Source: Euborellia annulipes (Eukaryota > Arthropoda > Insecta > Dermaptera > Anisolabididae). Taken from it: a stretch of 64,000 nt of DNA. Location of the stretch: positions 164,880-228,879 of the forward strand of contig JAKCPI010014079.1 of assembly GCA_023213315.1 (NCBI GenBank), written 5' to 3'. Of the stretch, positions 10,534 through 20,149 are shown in pieces. Below the pieces are notes generated by a model that was given only the letters and a program-made list of their open reading frames with translations, searched no databases and was not told the DNA's origin. The position numbers and the translations under genes were made by a program. Position 1 is the stretch's first letter, and each line of letters begins with the position of its first letter.

Positions 10534-10771
10534 GTATATATGTAGACCAAAGTCCAAATAGGACTAAGGTCGGAATTCAAATAAATAAAAAAAAAAAAAA
10601 ATTAAAATTCATAAATCAATTATTTTTACTTTCTCTTACCTCTATATATGTTAATATATATAGAGAGAGAAAGTATTGCGATCATGTCAAAAATTCGATG
10701 TCGAGATTTTGATGGATATACATGTTTTGAGGTCCCCTGAGTCCAAAAAAGTGGGTCCCGCAAATTGGTCT

Positions 10772-10826
10772 GTGTGTATGTATGTATGTATGTATGTGTG
10801 TGTGTGTGTGTGTGTCTGTGTGTGTG
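10772..10826 (+). repeat. (TATG)n(TG)n microsatellite
   Basis: Runs of TATG followed by TG inside the H-rep copy, at the position where other copies hold TGGTCTGTGTGTG. It has therefore expanded from a seed built into the repeat. Confidence 0.85.
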
Positions 10827-11583
10827 GACAGATTTTTAGCATGAAGGAGTTGAGCTAGCGGATTGAAATTTTATATTTAACTTAGGTACCTTTGAAGAAT
10901 CTCAAAATAAGCTTTTGAACAAAATCGGCCAAAAAGTACTAGTACTTTACTGATGTACTTTTTCAGTTTTTTTCGATTTTCTCAAAATTCCCTCCAAGGA
11001 TTTTTTTTAAAATTCATAAATGAACTATTTTTTAGATGCTCTTTAAAATGTATATTCTCATTTTGCCGTTGAAATCTTCTGAAGACCACTTTACTCTTGT
11101 TCTTCATAGGAAAGATAGAAATGGTTGCCATGGTAACGGAATTTAAATCTTTTTCTTTTTATTAGATTAAAAATCAATTATTATTTAAATTCCCATTTTT
11201 TTTAAATTTATTTGTGTCTTTAATTGTTTCAAAGAAAACATATATGTCTCTCTCTCACTTGCAAACATTATCGTCTCTCTCTACTCTTTTTAAATTCCCT
11301 TTCCACCTTATCTTCGCATAGGAACAATGTTAATTTCCTATAGGGATTTGTATGTTAATTTCGATTCAAAAGGGGGTCCCCTTTAGAACTTTTTTAGGCA
11401 TTTAAAATTTTTTTTCCAATTCTTATGAAATTTTGTATTTATTTACGATTCTATATTGTGTATAAAATGTCCAAATATGAGATTAAAATTTTGAAAAATA
11501 ACCATAGTTTATTTGAAGCAGTCAACATTTAAAATGCAAGTTTGAAACTAAGGTGCTATCGGAAACTAAATATATCTCGACAC

Positions 11584-11677
11584 AAAAAATCTGGTGTGAC
11601 CAGCACAGTGCGCAACTTTCTCTTACCGAAGGGTAAGAGAAAGTTGTGTGCTGTGCGCCAGTCACACCAGATTTTTT
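11584..11677. repeat. H-rep terminal palindrome (best copy)
   Basis: A ~94-bp near-perfect inverted repeat. The left arm starts AAAAAATCTGGTGTGAC and includes CAACTTTCTCTTACC. The right arm has GGTAAGAGAAAGTTG and ends CACACCAGATTTTTT. The inner ACTTTCTCTTACC equals the sequence that starts the family, so the two ends share an inverted 12-13 mer. Equivalents are at 18775-18865, 34060-34130, 49977-50078, 54600-54694 and 58925-59018. Confidence 0.85.
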
Positions 11678-12430
11678 AGATGCTTTTTAAAATGTATATT
11701 CTCATTTTGCTTTCAAAATTGTTTGAAGCACACTTTACTCTTGTACTTCCGTAATGTACTGGTACATACTTCGCGCCTTAGGAGGGTACATGTACCTAAT
11801 TTAAATATAAAATTTGAACCTGGTAGTTCAAAACGTATATTTCCATCAAAGTCTCGACTTCAAATTTTGATATAAATCCAATACTTTCTAACTTTATCAT
11901 AAGTAAGATAGGAGAAATGGTTGACATGATAACAAAATGTAAATATTTATAATATATTGGTGAAAACTAAATATATGTTGACACAAAAAATCTGGTGTGA
12001 AAAGCACAAAACACAACTTTCAATTACCGAAGGTAAGAGAAAGTTGATTGCTGTGCGACCAGCACACCAGCCATGAGTTTGTTTGAAGCTTTTAAATCAG
12101 CCTAATCATGTCCTTGGGTATATAATTTAAAATTTGTATCGTTGAAATTAATAATTTCAGTGGTTATGACCACTGTATAAATTCTATAATTTTTTGAATA
12201 ATAATAATAGCGAGGAGTCGACAAACCGCAGTGGGACTCGTCAAATTAAACATATTCAAATATTCAATGTTCATTTTATTTTAGTGAAGCTTATTAGTCA
12301 TGCAAATGACTAAAATAAAAACAACCGATACCAATAAGCGCCCATATTTTTTGAACATAAAGCAATAATTGTGATTCATTAATATGAATCCTGAGCCGTA
12401 ATGGAGTATTTGTCTCGTTAGCTTTTAAAG

Positions 12431-12455
12431 CAGTGTTTCTCAACATTTTGAAAAA
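12431..12455 (+). mobile_element. hAT-like terminus (weak)
   Basis: CAGTGTTTCTCAACATTTTG matches the hAT terminal form CAGNGNTTCTCAAC. The partner end was not found. Confidence 0.35.
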
Positions 12456-12592
12456 AAAAATAATAATAATAAATAAATAAATAAAAACAAATTATTTATT
12501 TATAAAATTTATTCAATCATAAGACTTTGTTTTCTGGAACAAATTATTTATTTAAACTGGTAACCGATGACTCTAAAATTGCTCAGGGGCCC

Positions 12593-12808
12593 ACATCTTG
12601 TGGGTACGTGGATGGCGACCACGAGCTGCCCTAGCTGGGACTGGCAGTACTTCTGTACTTTGCATGTCAGTCTCATTCCTTCTATATTTTCAACAGGCGT
12701 CAGACCGTGCTACTGACCGGCCTGTTCTATTCCTTCCCGGTCGCAAAAAACCCTCCTCTCCCCTGCCGACCCCGCACTACGGGATTAAGGCGAAGAAAGA
12801 AGAAGAAT
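12593..12808 (+). mobile_element. RTE-like LINE 3' UTR fragment
   Basis: The last ~54 bases (CCGACCCCGCACTACGGG, then AAGGCGAAGAAAGAAGAAG) match the tail of the fragment at 1945-1999. The GC-richer 12593-12754 is presumably upstream 3' UTR of the same element. No reliable ORF. Confidence 0.6.
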
Positions 12809-12918
12809 CTTTGACACTATGATTTAATGAAATAAATAAAATTTAAAACAGGTTGTATATTTCAAAACTGAAACATTAGTAAAGTAGGCCTACTATTATT
12901 TTATTTAAATATTTTTTT

Positions 12919-13060
12919 CGCGCCTCAGGAGGGTATATGTACATAATTTCTATATATATAAAAAGAGAACTCATTGACTGGCTTACAATCATCGCACAGC
13001 CTAAACTGTAAGACCTAGAAAGCTGTAATTTGTGTACTTTTTTTCGATTTTCTCAAAATC
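12919..13060. repeat. H-rep fragments
   Basis: CGCGCCTCAGGAGGGTA (minus sense) and TTTTTTCGATTTTCTCAAAA (plus sense) are H-rep body pieces in opposite orientations. Strongly decayed. Confidence 0.5.
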
Positions 13061-13117
13061 CCAATTCAAATGGGATTGTCCCAGATGTAATAATAACCTT
13101 TGTAATCTTAACTGAAT

Positions 13118-13160
13118 TGTACCTGAAGAAGGCCACAGAATGAGTGGCCGAAACGTTGTA
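13118..13160 (+). ncRNA. Hammerhead-like core (single copy)
   Basis: CTGAAGA (13123-13129), one extra A, stem II GGCCAC/GTGGCC around AGAATGA, then GAAAC (13150-13154) and GTT. The three bases after GTT (GTA) pair with TAC just before the core, giving a short stem I. Stem III would be only the self-complementary ACGT, so any activity would need dimerisation. It sits in a probable Penelope-like remnant (about 13060-13190). Confidence 0.5.
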
Positions 13161-13199
13161 ATTTTTACAAATAAACCACAGAAAACAAATTTTTTTTAT

Positions 13200-14665
13200 T
13201 TTCAAACGAATTCATAAATAAATCCTCTGATTACTTATTGGGTTTTATTATTTTATCGAAAACAAAATTTAAAAAAATCTATTGTAACATCACAACATAC
13301 ACTTTTCGATTACCGAATTTAGTCTATATAAATAAATTTCTCGAATAATCATTAACCTAGAAAAATGTAAAATAAGTCTGCGGAAGTGACTCAGCATTGA
13401 GCATATCATACTGTATAACTGATGAAAAAAAAAGTTTAAAACTATCCATTTACGTATCATGAGGATTAAAATTTATTGAATGATTTATTAGCTTTAGTTC
13501 TTTTTAAGTTGGATTATTTAATTTTGTCATAGAAAATTAAAAAACTTAGCATTATGAACTTTGATTTGACTCCTTTCAAAACTAAGTATATTAATATACT
13601 TGTTTCAGATACATGCTACTAAGATCTCCTTTTCCATCAGAAGAAATTGTAATGTCGGCATCTCGTCTCGACTTTGGGCGAAATTAAATTCAGAATCACT
13701 ACATATGGTGAGTTTTGTGTTTTAATATTTGTTTTAATAGACAATAGCAATGCGTCAAGCATTACATACGAGACCTGTAATTTGCCCTCTCGACTGGCGC
13801 CAATCTATCTATCGACTATCTATTGTAATACTATTCGTATAATAGCATTGTACTTTTATTTGTTGTTTGTTTGTATGCACATAAGTTCTCGAAAACGGCT
13901 CTAACGATTTTTTTCAAATTTTAAATATACACTAGGTCTCATCTTTGGGACATACAGAAATGTGTCTAATTAAATTTTCGTTTTTTTTTTTTTTTTTCAA
14001 TAGCTAAAAAACTTTACATTGAAATAAGAAAATATGATTCTATTATTTAAATAAAATCAATTGAATAATTTTTCATTTTAATTTATCAAGTTAAGAGTAT
14101 AAGGGGAGAAAGTGACATCTGTTCTATGGAATTTATATGAAAATCAGTCAACCAAATCAACATGGCCTAGATTCTTATTTTCCTTTTAAGAAATATTATC
14201 TCCAATTTATCTCTTAGAAAGGGTGGGTTTAATTTTTCAATTATGATTATGTTTTCATAAAAACTTTCTCTATTCTCTGTCTGGATTTTATTTTGTTTTA
14301 AAAATTATACTTTTTATTTAAATGTTATTATTTTCATTCTTCCAAGGTGTGTTGTAAAAAGTGAAATGGTGAGAGGGATAACGAGGGAAAGACGTTGCTT
14401 TCCCACTCTCTTAAGGACATCGAAAGAAGGTGGCCAGAGGGTTCGTTGGTGATTTGGTTTGCATGGGAGAGGGGATACGATTTTCGGAATTCTTAGACCG
14501 AATCTTTCGCTTTGAATTTAAGTAAATATTTTTTCCAAGCAACTTTTTTTTTTAAGATTCATCTTAAATTGTTGTCTTAACTTTGTTATCCTAAATATTT
14601 ACACTGAATTAGGTACTTCAAAACATATGAATGGATACATGATCAAGTGTTTGTTATTTTAATCT
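13200..14665. other. Intergenic DNA, no gene recognised
   Basis: AT-rich, with a slightly GC-richer patch at 14380-14500 (GGTGGCCAGAGGGTTCG). The open stretch at 13674-13904 has no recognisable domain. No repeat family identified. Confidence 0.4.
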
Positions 14666-14669
14666 TTGC

Positions 14670-14745
14670 TGGTCATTTTACTTTTCTTATATATGTTAAT
14701 TAATATAGAAAGAAAGTATTTCAGTCATGTTAAAAATGAGCTAAA
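14670..14745 (+). repeat. H-rep end fragment
   Basis: TATATGTTAATTAATATAGAAAG followed by CATGTTAAAAATGAG corresponds to the first ~70 bases of the family, then homology ends. Confidence 0.55.
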
Positions 14746-14817
14746 ACGGTTCGATTATAATTGCCAAGAATGGTGTTAAGGTTGAAGCTTGTTTTGGACT
14801 GTCATTGATTGTTATTT

Positions 14818-15660
14818 TTACTTTCTCTTAATTTGATGGTTAATATATATATAGAGAGAGAAAGTTTTGGATTCATGTTAAAAATTTACTGTCGAGATTT
14901 TGATGGAAATACACGGTTTGAGTTCAAAAATGTGAGTCTTGTCTGTCTGTGATCAAAATAAACTATGAAAGAATAGAATTACGAGATCGAAATTTTATAT
15001 TTAATTTACATAACCTACTGCGGCGCGAAAATAAGCTTTTAAATAAAATCGGCCAAAAAGTACTAGTACTTTACTAATGTACTTTTTCAGTTTTTTGGAT
15101 TTTCTAAAAATTCACTTTAACGATTTTGATTAAAATTTATGAATCAATTATTTTTTTTAGAAGCTCTTTAAATTGTACAGTATATTCTTAAAAAACATAA
15201 CCAAGTTTAAATAAACGGATCCGTGGTGCGACTCCCGGCGGTACCTACATTTTTCGCTTATTTAAATTAATAAATACTTGGTTATATGTTTTTTCATAAT
15301 TACTTCATGGACCAACACATGATATATATAATTCTTTATTTATTAAAATGTATATTCTCATTTTGCCCTCGAAATTGTTTGAAGTACACTTTACTATCGT
15401 ATTTGATAGGAAAGATAGGAGAAATGGTGGCCATGGTATCAAAATATAAATATTTTTCTGTGTCTGGCAGAAATGGAGGTCTAAATGGCCTTAAATATCT
15501 GAAACGACCTTAAACAAATAAATAAAAAAAAAATGTACTTCTGTCTAAAAGTAATTACAAAAAATCTTTTGAACAAACATACAGCACAACTTTTTTCAAT
15601 TACCGAAGGTAAGAATAAGTTGTGTGAGATCAGTCACATCAAATTTTTTCCTATCTTGTT
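14818..15660 (+). repeat. H-rep copy carrying two insertions
   Basis: The end hairpin is at 14820-14868, the body with CGGCCAAAAAGTACTAGTAC near 15050, and the terminal palindrome near 15585-15655. An inverted-ended insertion lies at 15188-15294, and a SINE family-1 tail (GGTCTAAATGGCC, poly-A) at 15463-15530. Confidence 0.8.
15188..15294. mobile_element. Small inverted-ended element with B-box-like sequence
   Basis: Ends are inverted: AAAAAACATAACCAAGT against ACTTGGTTATATGTTTTTT. The middle has GGATCCGTGGTGCGACTCCC, resembling a tRNA B box. A related GGATCCGTGGTTCAACTCCC is at 43307. Confidence 0.55.
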
Positions 15661-16270
15661 GGTTTATAGTTTTATTTTATATTTTGTAATATCATTTTTC
15701 TATCACTTTTTGTTTGGATTATTTCGTGTCATCCAATTGTCAATTTACTTTTCCTATGTTCAAGTTGGAATTAAAAAAAACTTTTGTAGATAAAACTAAA
15801 AACAAAACAAAAAAAAAAAACAAACAAATATTTTTCAAAGTAAAGATAAAAATTTAGAGATATTTAATTAACAGTTGGTGACCTTTAAAATCTTTTTCTC
15901 CCATAGAAGAGACTGGACGTGAGTGGAATTGGTCCAGTTGGTAATTAAGGATTCTCTCTATATAAAGTTTCAATTCTTTTCTTAGATTCGTTCATTTCTA
16001 TCTTTAAATCGATTCCCGGTTTATGAAATGAACACTTAGGCCCAATGCCTTAAAATAATATTCTAGTCCTTTGCACCTCTGTTTTTTTTTTTTTTTACTC
16101 TAAAGTGTTTTAAGTCAAATATTTTCAGAAAGTTTCATTTATCATTCCAACAAATTACTAACAAATTCATCGAATATAAATGAGCCAAAAAATCGAAAAC
16201 GTGACTGAATTTGGTGAAATTCCTAAAGGCAACAAGTTGTCGTTATTTCTTAAATAAATGAAAACAAAAA
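15661..16270. other. AT-rich DNA, nothing recognised
   Basis: No gene or defined repeat. Poly-T at 16082-16096. Confidence 0.4.
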
Positions 16271-16274
16271 TTTA

Positions 16275-16385
16275 ACTAATAAAATTTATATTGATAGCCA
16301 GTTCGGCACCCGGGTGGGAGTCGAACCCGTGATCTCCAACCTAATCATGATATTTTAAAGCCGAGAGTGAATATTATTATATAAA
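16275..16385 (-). mobile_element. tRNA-like SINE fragment
   Basis: On the minus strand, CACGGGTTCGACTCCCACCC is a perfect B-box match (GGTTCGACTCC) in a GC-rich tRNA-like context. A clean A box and acceptor stem are missing, so it is not a functional tRNA gene. Confidence 0.45.
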
Positions 16386-16401
16386 CAATTTTTCCCAGGT
16401 G

Positions 16402-17075
16402 TTTTTTTTTTTTTTTTTTTTTTTTTGGAATGGGTGCATAAGGTCCGAAGACCTATATTGACCAATAGTCACATGCAGCCAGGAAGAAAATAAAAACAAA
16501 AGGAGAAGCATAAAGGGGAAACTCAGCTACGGGAACTGAGAAGATGCCTGTTGAGGTTAGACTTGAAAGTCTGAAGATTGTAGGTTTTGGGGAAGATAGA
16601 CGCAGGGAGCTTGTTCCAATCACGGGAGGTCATGGGGACAAAGGAAGAATGAAATTGATTTGTTCTGTTAGTCGTGATCTGAACAGCATAGGGATGCTGG
16701 GAAGATGCCTCTCTTGTGTTCCGTGAATATGTTGCATTGGGTGGGATAATTGATTTTAATTCGGCAGAGCATTGACCATGGTAATACCTGTAGAAGAGAG
16801 AGAGTGCAGATACTCTTCTTCTATGATCTAGTGACTGTAGGGATGCAGTAAGGGTAGAATCACCTATCAGTCTAATTGCACGCCTCTGTATGGCTTCCAA
16901 AGAGGAGAGAGCGTCTTTCGACGCCCCTCGCCAAAGGTGGAAACAATACTCAAGACACGGCCGAATTTGGGCTTTATAGAGGATTAGGAGTTGTTGGGAG
17001 GAAAAGTAACGCTTCGTTTTGAATAGGAAACCCAATTTCCTTGCGGTAGATTTAACCACAGAAGAGGTTACAGAA
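16402..17075 (-). mobile_element. 5'-truncated LINE copy, UUCG-hairpin family
   Basis: The poly(A) tail reads as the T-run at 16402-16426. Next to it, the element's 3' terminus AGGTCTTCGGACCT (16441-16454, minus sense) forms a stem capped by C(UUCG)G. ORF2 C-terminal coding occupies 16523-17059. The same 3' end occurs at 31387-31467 and 38421-38459. Confidence 0.8.
16523..17059 (-). pseudogene. LINE ORF2 C-terminal fragment
   Basis: An open 178-residue stretch with no ATG start. It carries RARE conserved blocks of the post-RT region of jockey/CR1-type LINE proteins: LLILYKAQIRPCLEYCFHLW, LEAIQRRAIRLIGD, HRRRVSALSLFYRYYHG, SRDWNKLPASIFP and FKSNLNRHL. Endonuclease and RT catalytic domains are missing through 5' truncation, so it cannot act alone. 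The reading frame itself is undamaged, implying a fairly young insertion. Confidence 0.8.
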
Positions 17076-17101
17076 GGTTACAGAAGAGGTTACTCTTCAT
17101 T

Positions 17102-17393
17102 CAGGAATTTTCCTGTTTTATTAATCAAGATGAAAACACAACAATAAATTTTATTGTGGCTAGAATAAAATACACTTCAACATTATTTATTTGTTTGTAT
17201 TTTATTGTGGCTACAATAAAATAAACTTCAACATTATTTATTGGTTTGTATTTTATGTGACTACAATAAAATACACTTAAACATTATTTATTGGTTTGTA
17301 TTTTATGGTCGCCACAATAAAATACACTTTTACATTATTTGTTGGTTTTTTCGCATCATTTTCATATTGATTAATAAAACAGGAAAATTCCTG
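17102..17393. mobile_element. Inverted-ended element with internal 51-bp tandem array
   Basis: CAGGAATTTTCCTGTTTTAT (17102) is inverted at ATAAAACAGGAAAATTCCTG (17375-17394); the arms are ~35 bp. Between them are four ~51-bp repeats (from 17151, 17202, 17253 and 17303) containing CAATAAAATACACTT. Confidence 0.8.
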
Positions 17394-17399
17394 GATGGC

Positions 17400-18770
17400 C
17401 AGTAACCACCTGGTAAAAATTGTTTATAATGATGTTTATCTTCTTGCACTAGGCCACTAATCCCGTATTTCTTAGTAGGCTCTTCTAGCGGCTTGCTAGA
17501 TAAAGAGTCTATTAGCTCAGATAACTCGTGGTCGTCTCAAGTTAAGAGCGTCTGAGTTATTTTGATAGTTAAAGCTAAAAGTTTTTTTTTTTTTTTTTAA
17601 TCAATATAAAGGATTGACTTTCAAGATATATTAAATTGAGGGAATGTTTTCACTTCAAAAGGACATTTAAAATTGTCTAGAGAGAAGTTTTGGGGTATTT
17701 TGCACTCACCCGAACTCTTATGTTATTTATGATCCTTTTTGACATTTAATGCCAGAAACCAATTAAAAGACCATAAACTAATTATAACTTTTTTAATCAT
17801 TAAAAATTTTCTTTTACGATTTATCTTAGAATGTTGTTGCACTGAAAAGTGTATTTAAACAAAAGAATTGAATATCTTTGATTAAAATTAAACTCTTCTA
17901 TCAGTTTAAACTTTTCTATAAGATAATAAAAATTTTAAGTATGAAAATTCGATTCAAAAATTTAGTCAAGTACCAATTTAGTTTGATTCGTTTATTATTA
18001 TTATTTTTTTTTTTACTTATTTACCAAAGAGTAAAAATAACCCTTACTATTTTCGGGTATATGAATTAATAAATGATTTTTTTGGTAATCAACGAAGAAA
18101 GACCCTTTCGGGTATTTTTCGTTGATCATCTCAAAAACCATTCGAAGTTTTCGAAAAAACGTTGAACATTTTTAAAATAAATAAATAAACTACTTTTAAG
18201 ACAACACTTTCGACGGGTATTTAGTTTTCCAAAATTTTCGACCTATATAAGGAAGAGTCATAAAATTTAACAAAATTAAGAAACAATTGCTTCTTAAGAA
18301 ATTCATATATGCCTAAAACAAGAGACAATTTCTCTCATGTTTATACATTAGACCTACTAATTAAGTTGACTTTTCCTGAAAATATTAATTTATAGAGTAA
18401 AAAGATAAACAGAAAGAGGGAGAGAGAGAACAGCTACAAATGTTCTCTTACTCTCTCAATCAAGAGTGTTTTATTTTGTTGATTTGTTTAGACAATAAAA
18501 TATTTAACATTTCTCTATAAAATTTTAAATAAACTTTATCAAAAATTATTATCTGTATACATCAAAATATCTATACATTATACAAAATTGCGGAGTATTC
18601 GTCCTTGTCTCATGCTAAACTTGAAATTTCGAAATATAATTTTTCAATCTAATAGACGACATTATGGAGAGGCTGAAAATCTAGAAAGTTTTATTCTCCA
18701 TATAAAAAATAAATTCATTAAATAAAATTAACATTGAAAGTGTATTTTTATATTAACTAGAAATAAAATT
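17400..18770. other. AT-rich DNA, no gene recognised
   Basis: One short hairpin occurs at 18088-18125 (ATCAACGAAG with CTTTCGGG... TTCGTTGAT). ORFs here are low-complexity Lys/Ile/Leu translations. Confidence 0.4.
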
Positions 18771-18771
18771 A

Positions 18772-19768
18772 CACAAAAATATGGTGTAAAAGGCACACAG
18801 CACACAACTTTCTCCCTTCGGTAAGAGAAAGTTGTGCACCGATCTTGTCACACCAGATTTTTTGTGTCGAGATATATTTAGTTTCCCATAGCACCTTAGT
18901 TAACTTGCATTTAAAAAAAGTAAAAAATTCAATTGATTCAAAATTTCCATAGGCTCTGTGTATTTTAAATGTAGTCTGCTTGAAGTATACAATAGAGAAT
19001 CTTAAATAAATACAAAATTTCATAAGAATTGAAAAATTTTTATTTAAATGTGTAAAAAGTTCCAAAGGGGACCGATCCCCTTTTGAATCGAAATTAACAT
19101 ACAAATCGCCATAGGGATTTAACATTGGCTCTGTGGATAGAAGAGCCGGAAAATGAATATGAAAAATGTGAAATACTAACTTCAAACAATTTCCACGAAA
19201 AATTTTACTCATTACTTTTTAAAGGGCATATAAAAACTAGTTAATTTATATGAATTTTAATTTAAAAAGAAAAATACTTATATTCTGTTACCATGGCAAC
19301 CATTCTCCTACCTTTTTACAACGCTTTTATTAACTTGCTTTCCTGTTTTATTTCCTACAAGACTAAAGTGTCCTTCAAAAGATTTCAAGGATAAAATAAG
19401 AATATACATTTTAAACAGCATGTAAAAAATAATTGATTTATGAATTTTAAACAAAATCATTGTAGCGAATTTTGAAAAAATGGAAAAAACTGAAAAAGTA
19501 CATCAGTAAAGTACTAGTACTTTTTGACCGATTTTGTTTAAAAGCTTATTTTCACGATTTCGGGAGGTGCCTAACTTAAATATAAAATTTCAACCTCGTA
19601 GCTCATTTCCTTCATGCTTAAAAATGTCTACAGAGACACACACGATACACACACACAGTGGGACTCAAAACAAGTATATCCATCAAAACCTCGACATCGA
19701 ATTTTTGACATGATCACAATACTTTCTCTCTCTATATATTTCATATATAGCGTGAGAGAAAGTAAAAT
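18772..19768 (-). repeat. Full-length long-subtype H-rep
   Basis: Reference copy, ~1.0 kb. The terminal palindrome is at 18775-18865. The long-subtype segment holds GATTTAACATTGGCTCTGTG. The body has ACCATGGCAACCATTCTCC, AAGTACTAGTACTTTTTG and CCATCAAAACCTCGACATCG. The end hairpin is at 19722-19765 (ACTTTCTCTC ... GAGAGAAAGT). No ORF spans it; the 147-residue frame at its left end is not recognisable. Confidence 0.85.
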
Positions 19769-20149
19769 TAATAAATTTTAATGCAGCAGTGAAAAAATTA
19801 TAAAAAATTTTTTTTTATCTGATAAGTTTTTTCAAAAATTTTAAAATTTGTAATTTTTTTTTCATATTATGATATCAAAAAGTTTTTATTCTTTCCGTTT
19901 TTTCGAAAACTTCGAATGGTTTTTGGGATAGATGATCAAGAAAAATAAATGCGAGTTTCTCTGTTTGTCCAAATTTTCGTTGGAATTTCGAAATGAAATT
20001 TTTCACTCTCATATGGAAAGTCCAGGAAGAATATCCAATTTCCAAATCTCCATTTGAAGAGAGTTTTAGGCATAGTTGAATTGATAAAAAAAATTAAGAC
20101 AGAAAATTAATGTAAACTTTTAGAAAAACAGAAATATTTATATCACTAA

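Larger units (their letters stand above)
5980..10600 (+). mobile_element. Full-length non-LTR retrotransposon (LINE)
   Basis: A two-ORF LINE with a 5' region, ORF1 (6358-7194), ORF2 (7215-10454), a short 3' UTR and a poly(A) run at 10502-10529. About 60 further bases and a second A-run (10587-10600) precede the target duplication ATTAAAATTCA (5969-5979 and 10601-10611). Both frames are intact, so the insertion is recent and possibly still mobile. The domain order (EEP endonuclease, RT, C-terminal CCHC) and the coiled-coil ORF1 place it in the endonuclease-bearing LINEs. I could not assign a clade by eye. Confidence 0.9.
10601..12075 (+). repeat. Rearranged H-rep cluster
   Basis: 10601-10626 is the remainder of the copy broken at 5514. 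A new plus copy starts at 10627 with the end hairpin (CTTTCTCTTACC / GAGAGAGAAAG) and runs to about 11170. 11300-11677 is the 3' half of the long subtype ending in the terminal palindrome. 11677-11760 repeats an internal segment, 11757-11900 is an inverted internal segment, and 11905-12075 is another 3' end. The mosaic suggests insertion into one another or recombination between copies. Confidence 0.75.

Noticed and set aside
11584..11677. The H-rep palindrome as a microRNA precursor
   Set aside because: The arms are near-perfect and multicopy, as in a transposon terminus; siRNA or piRNA is possible, but a conserved microRNA is not supported.
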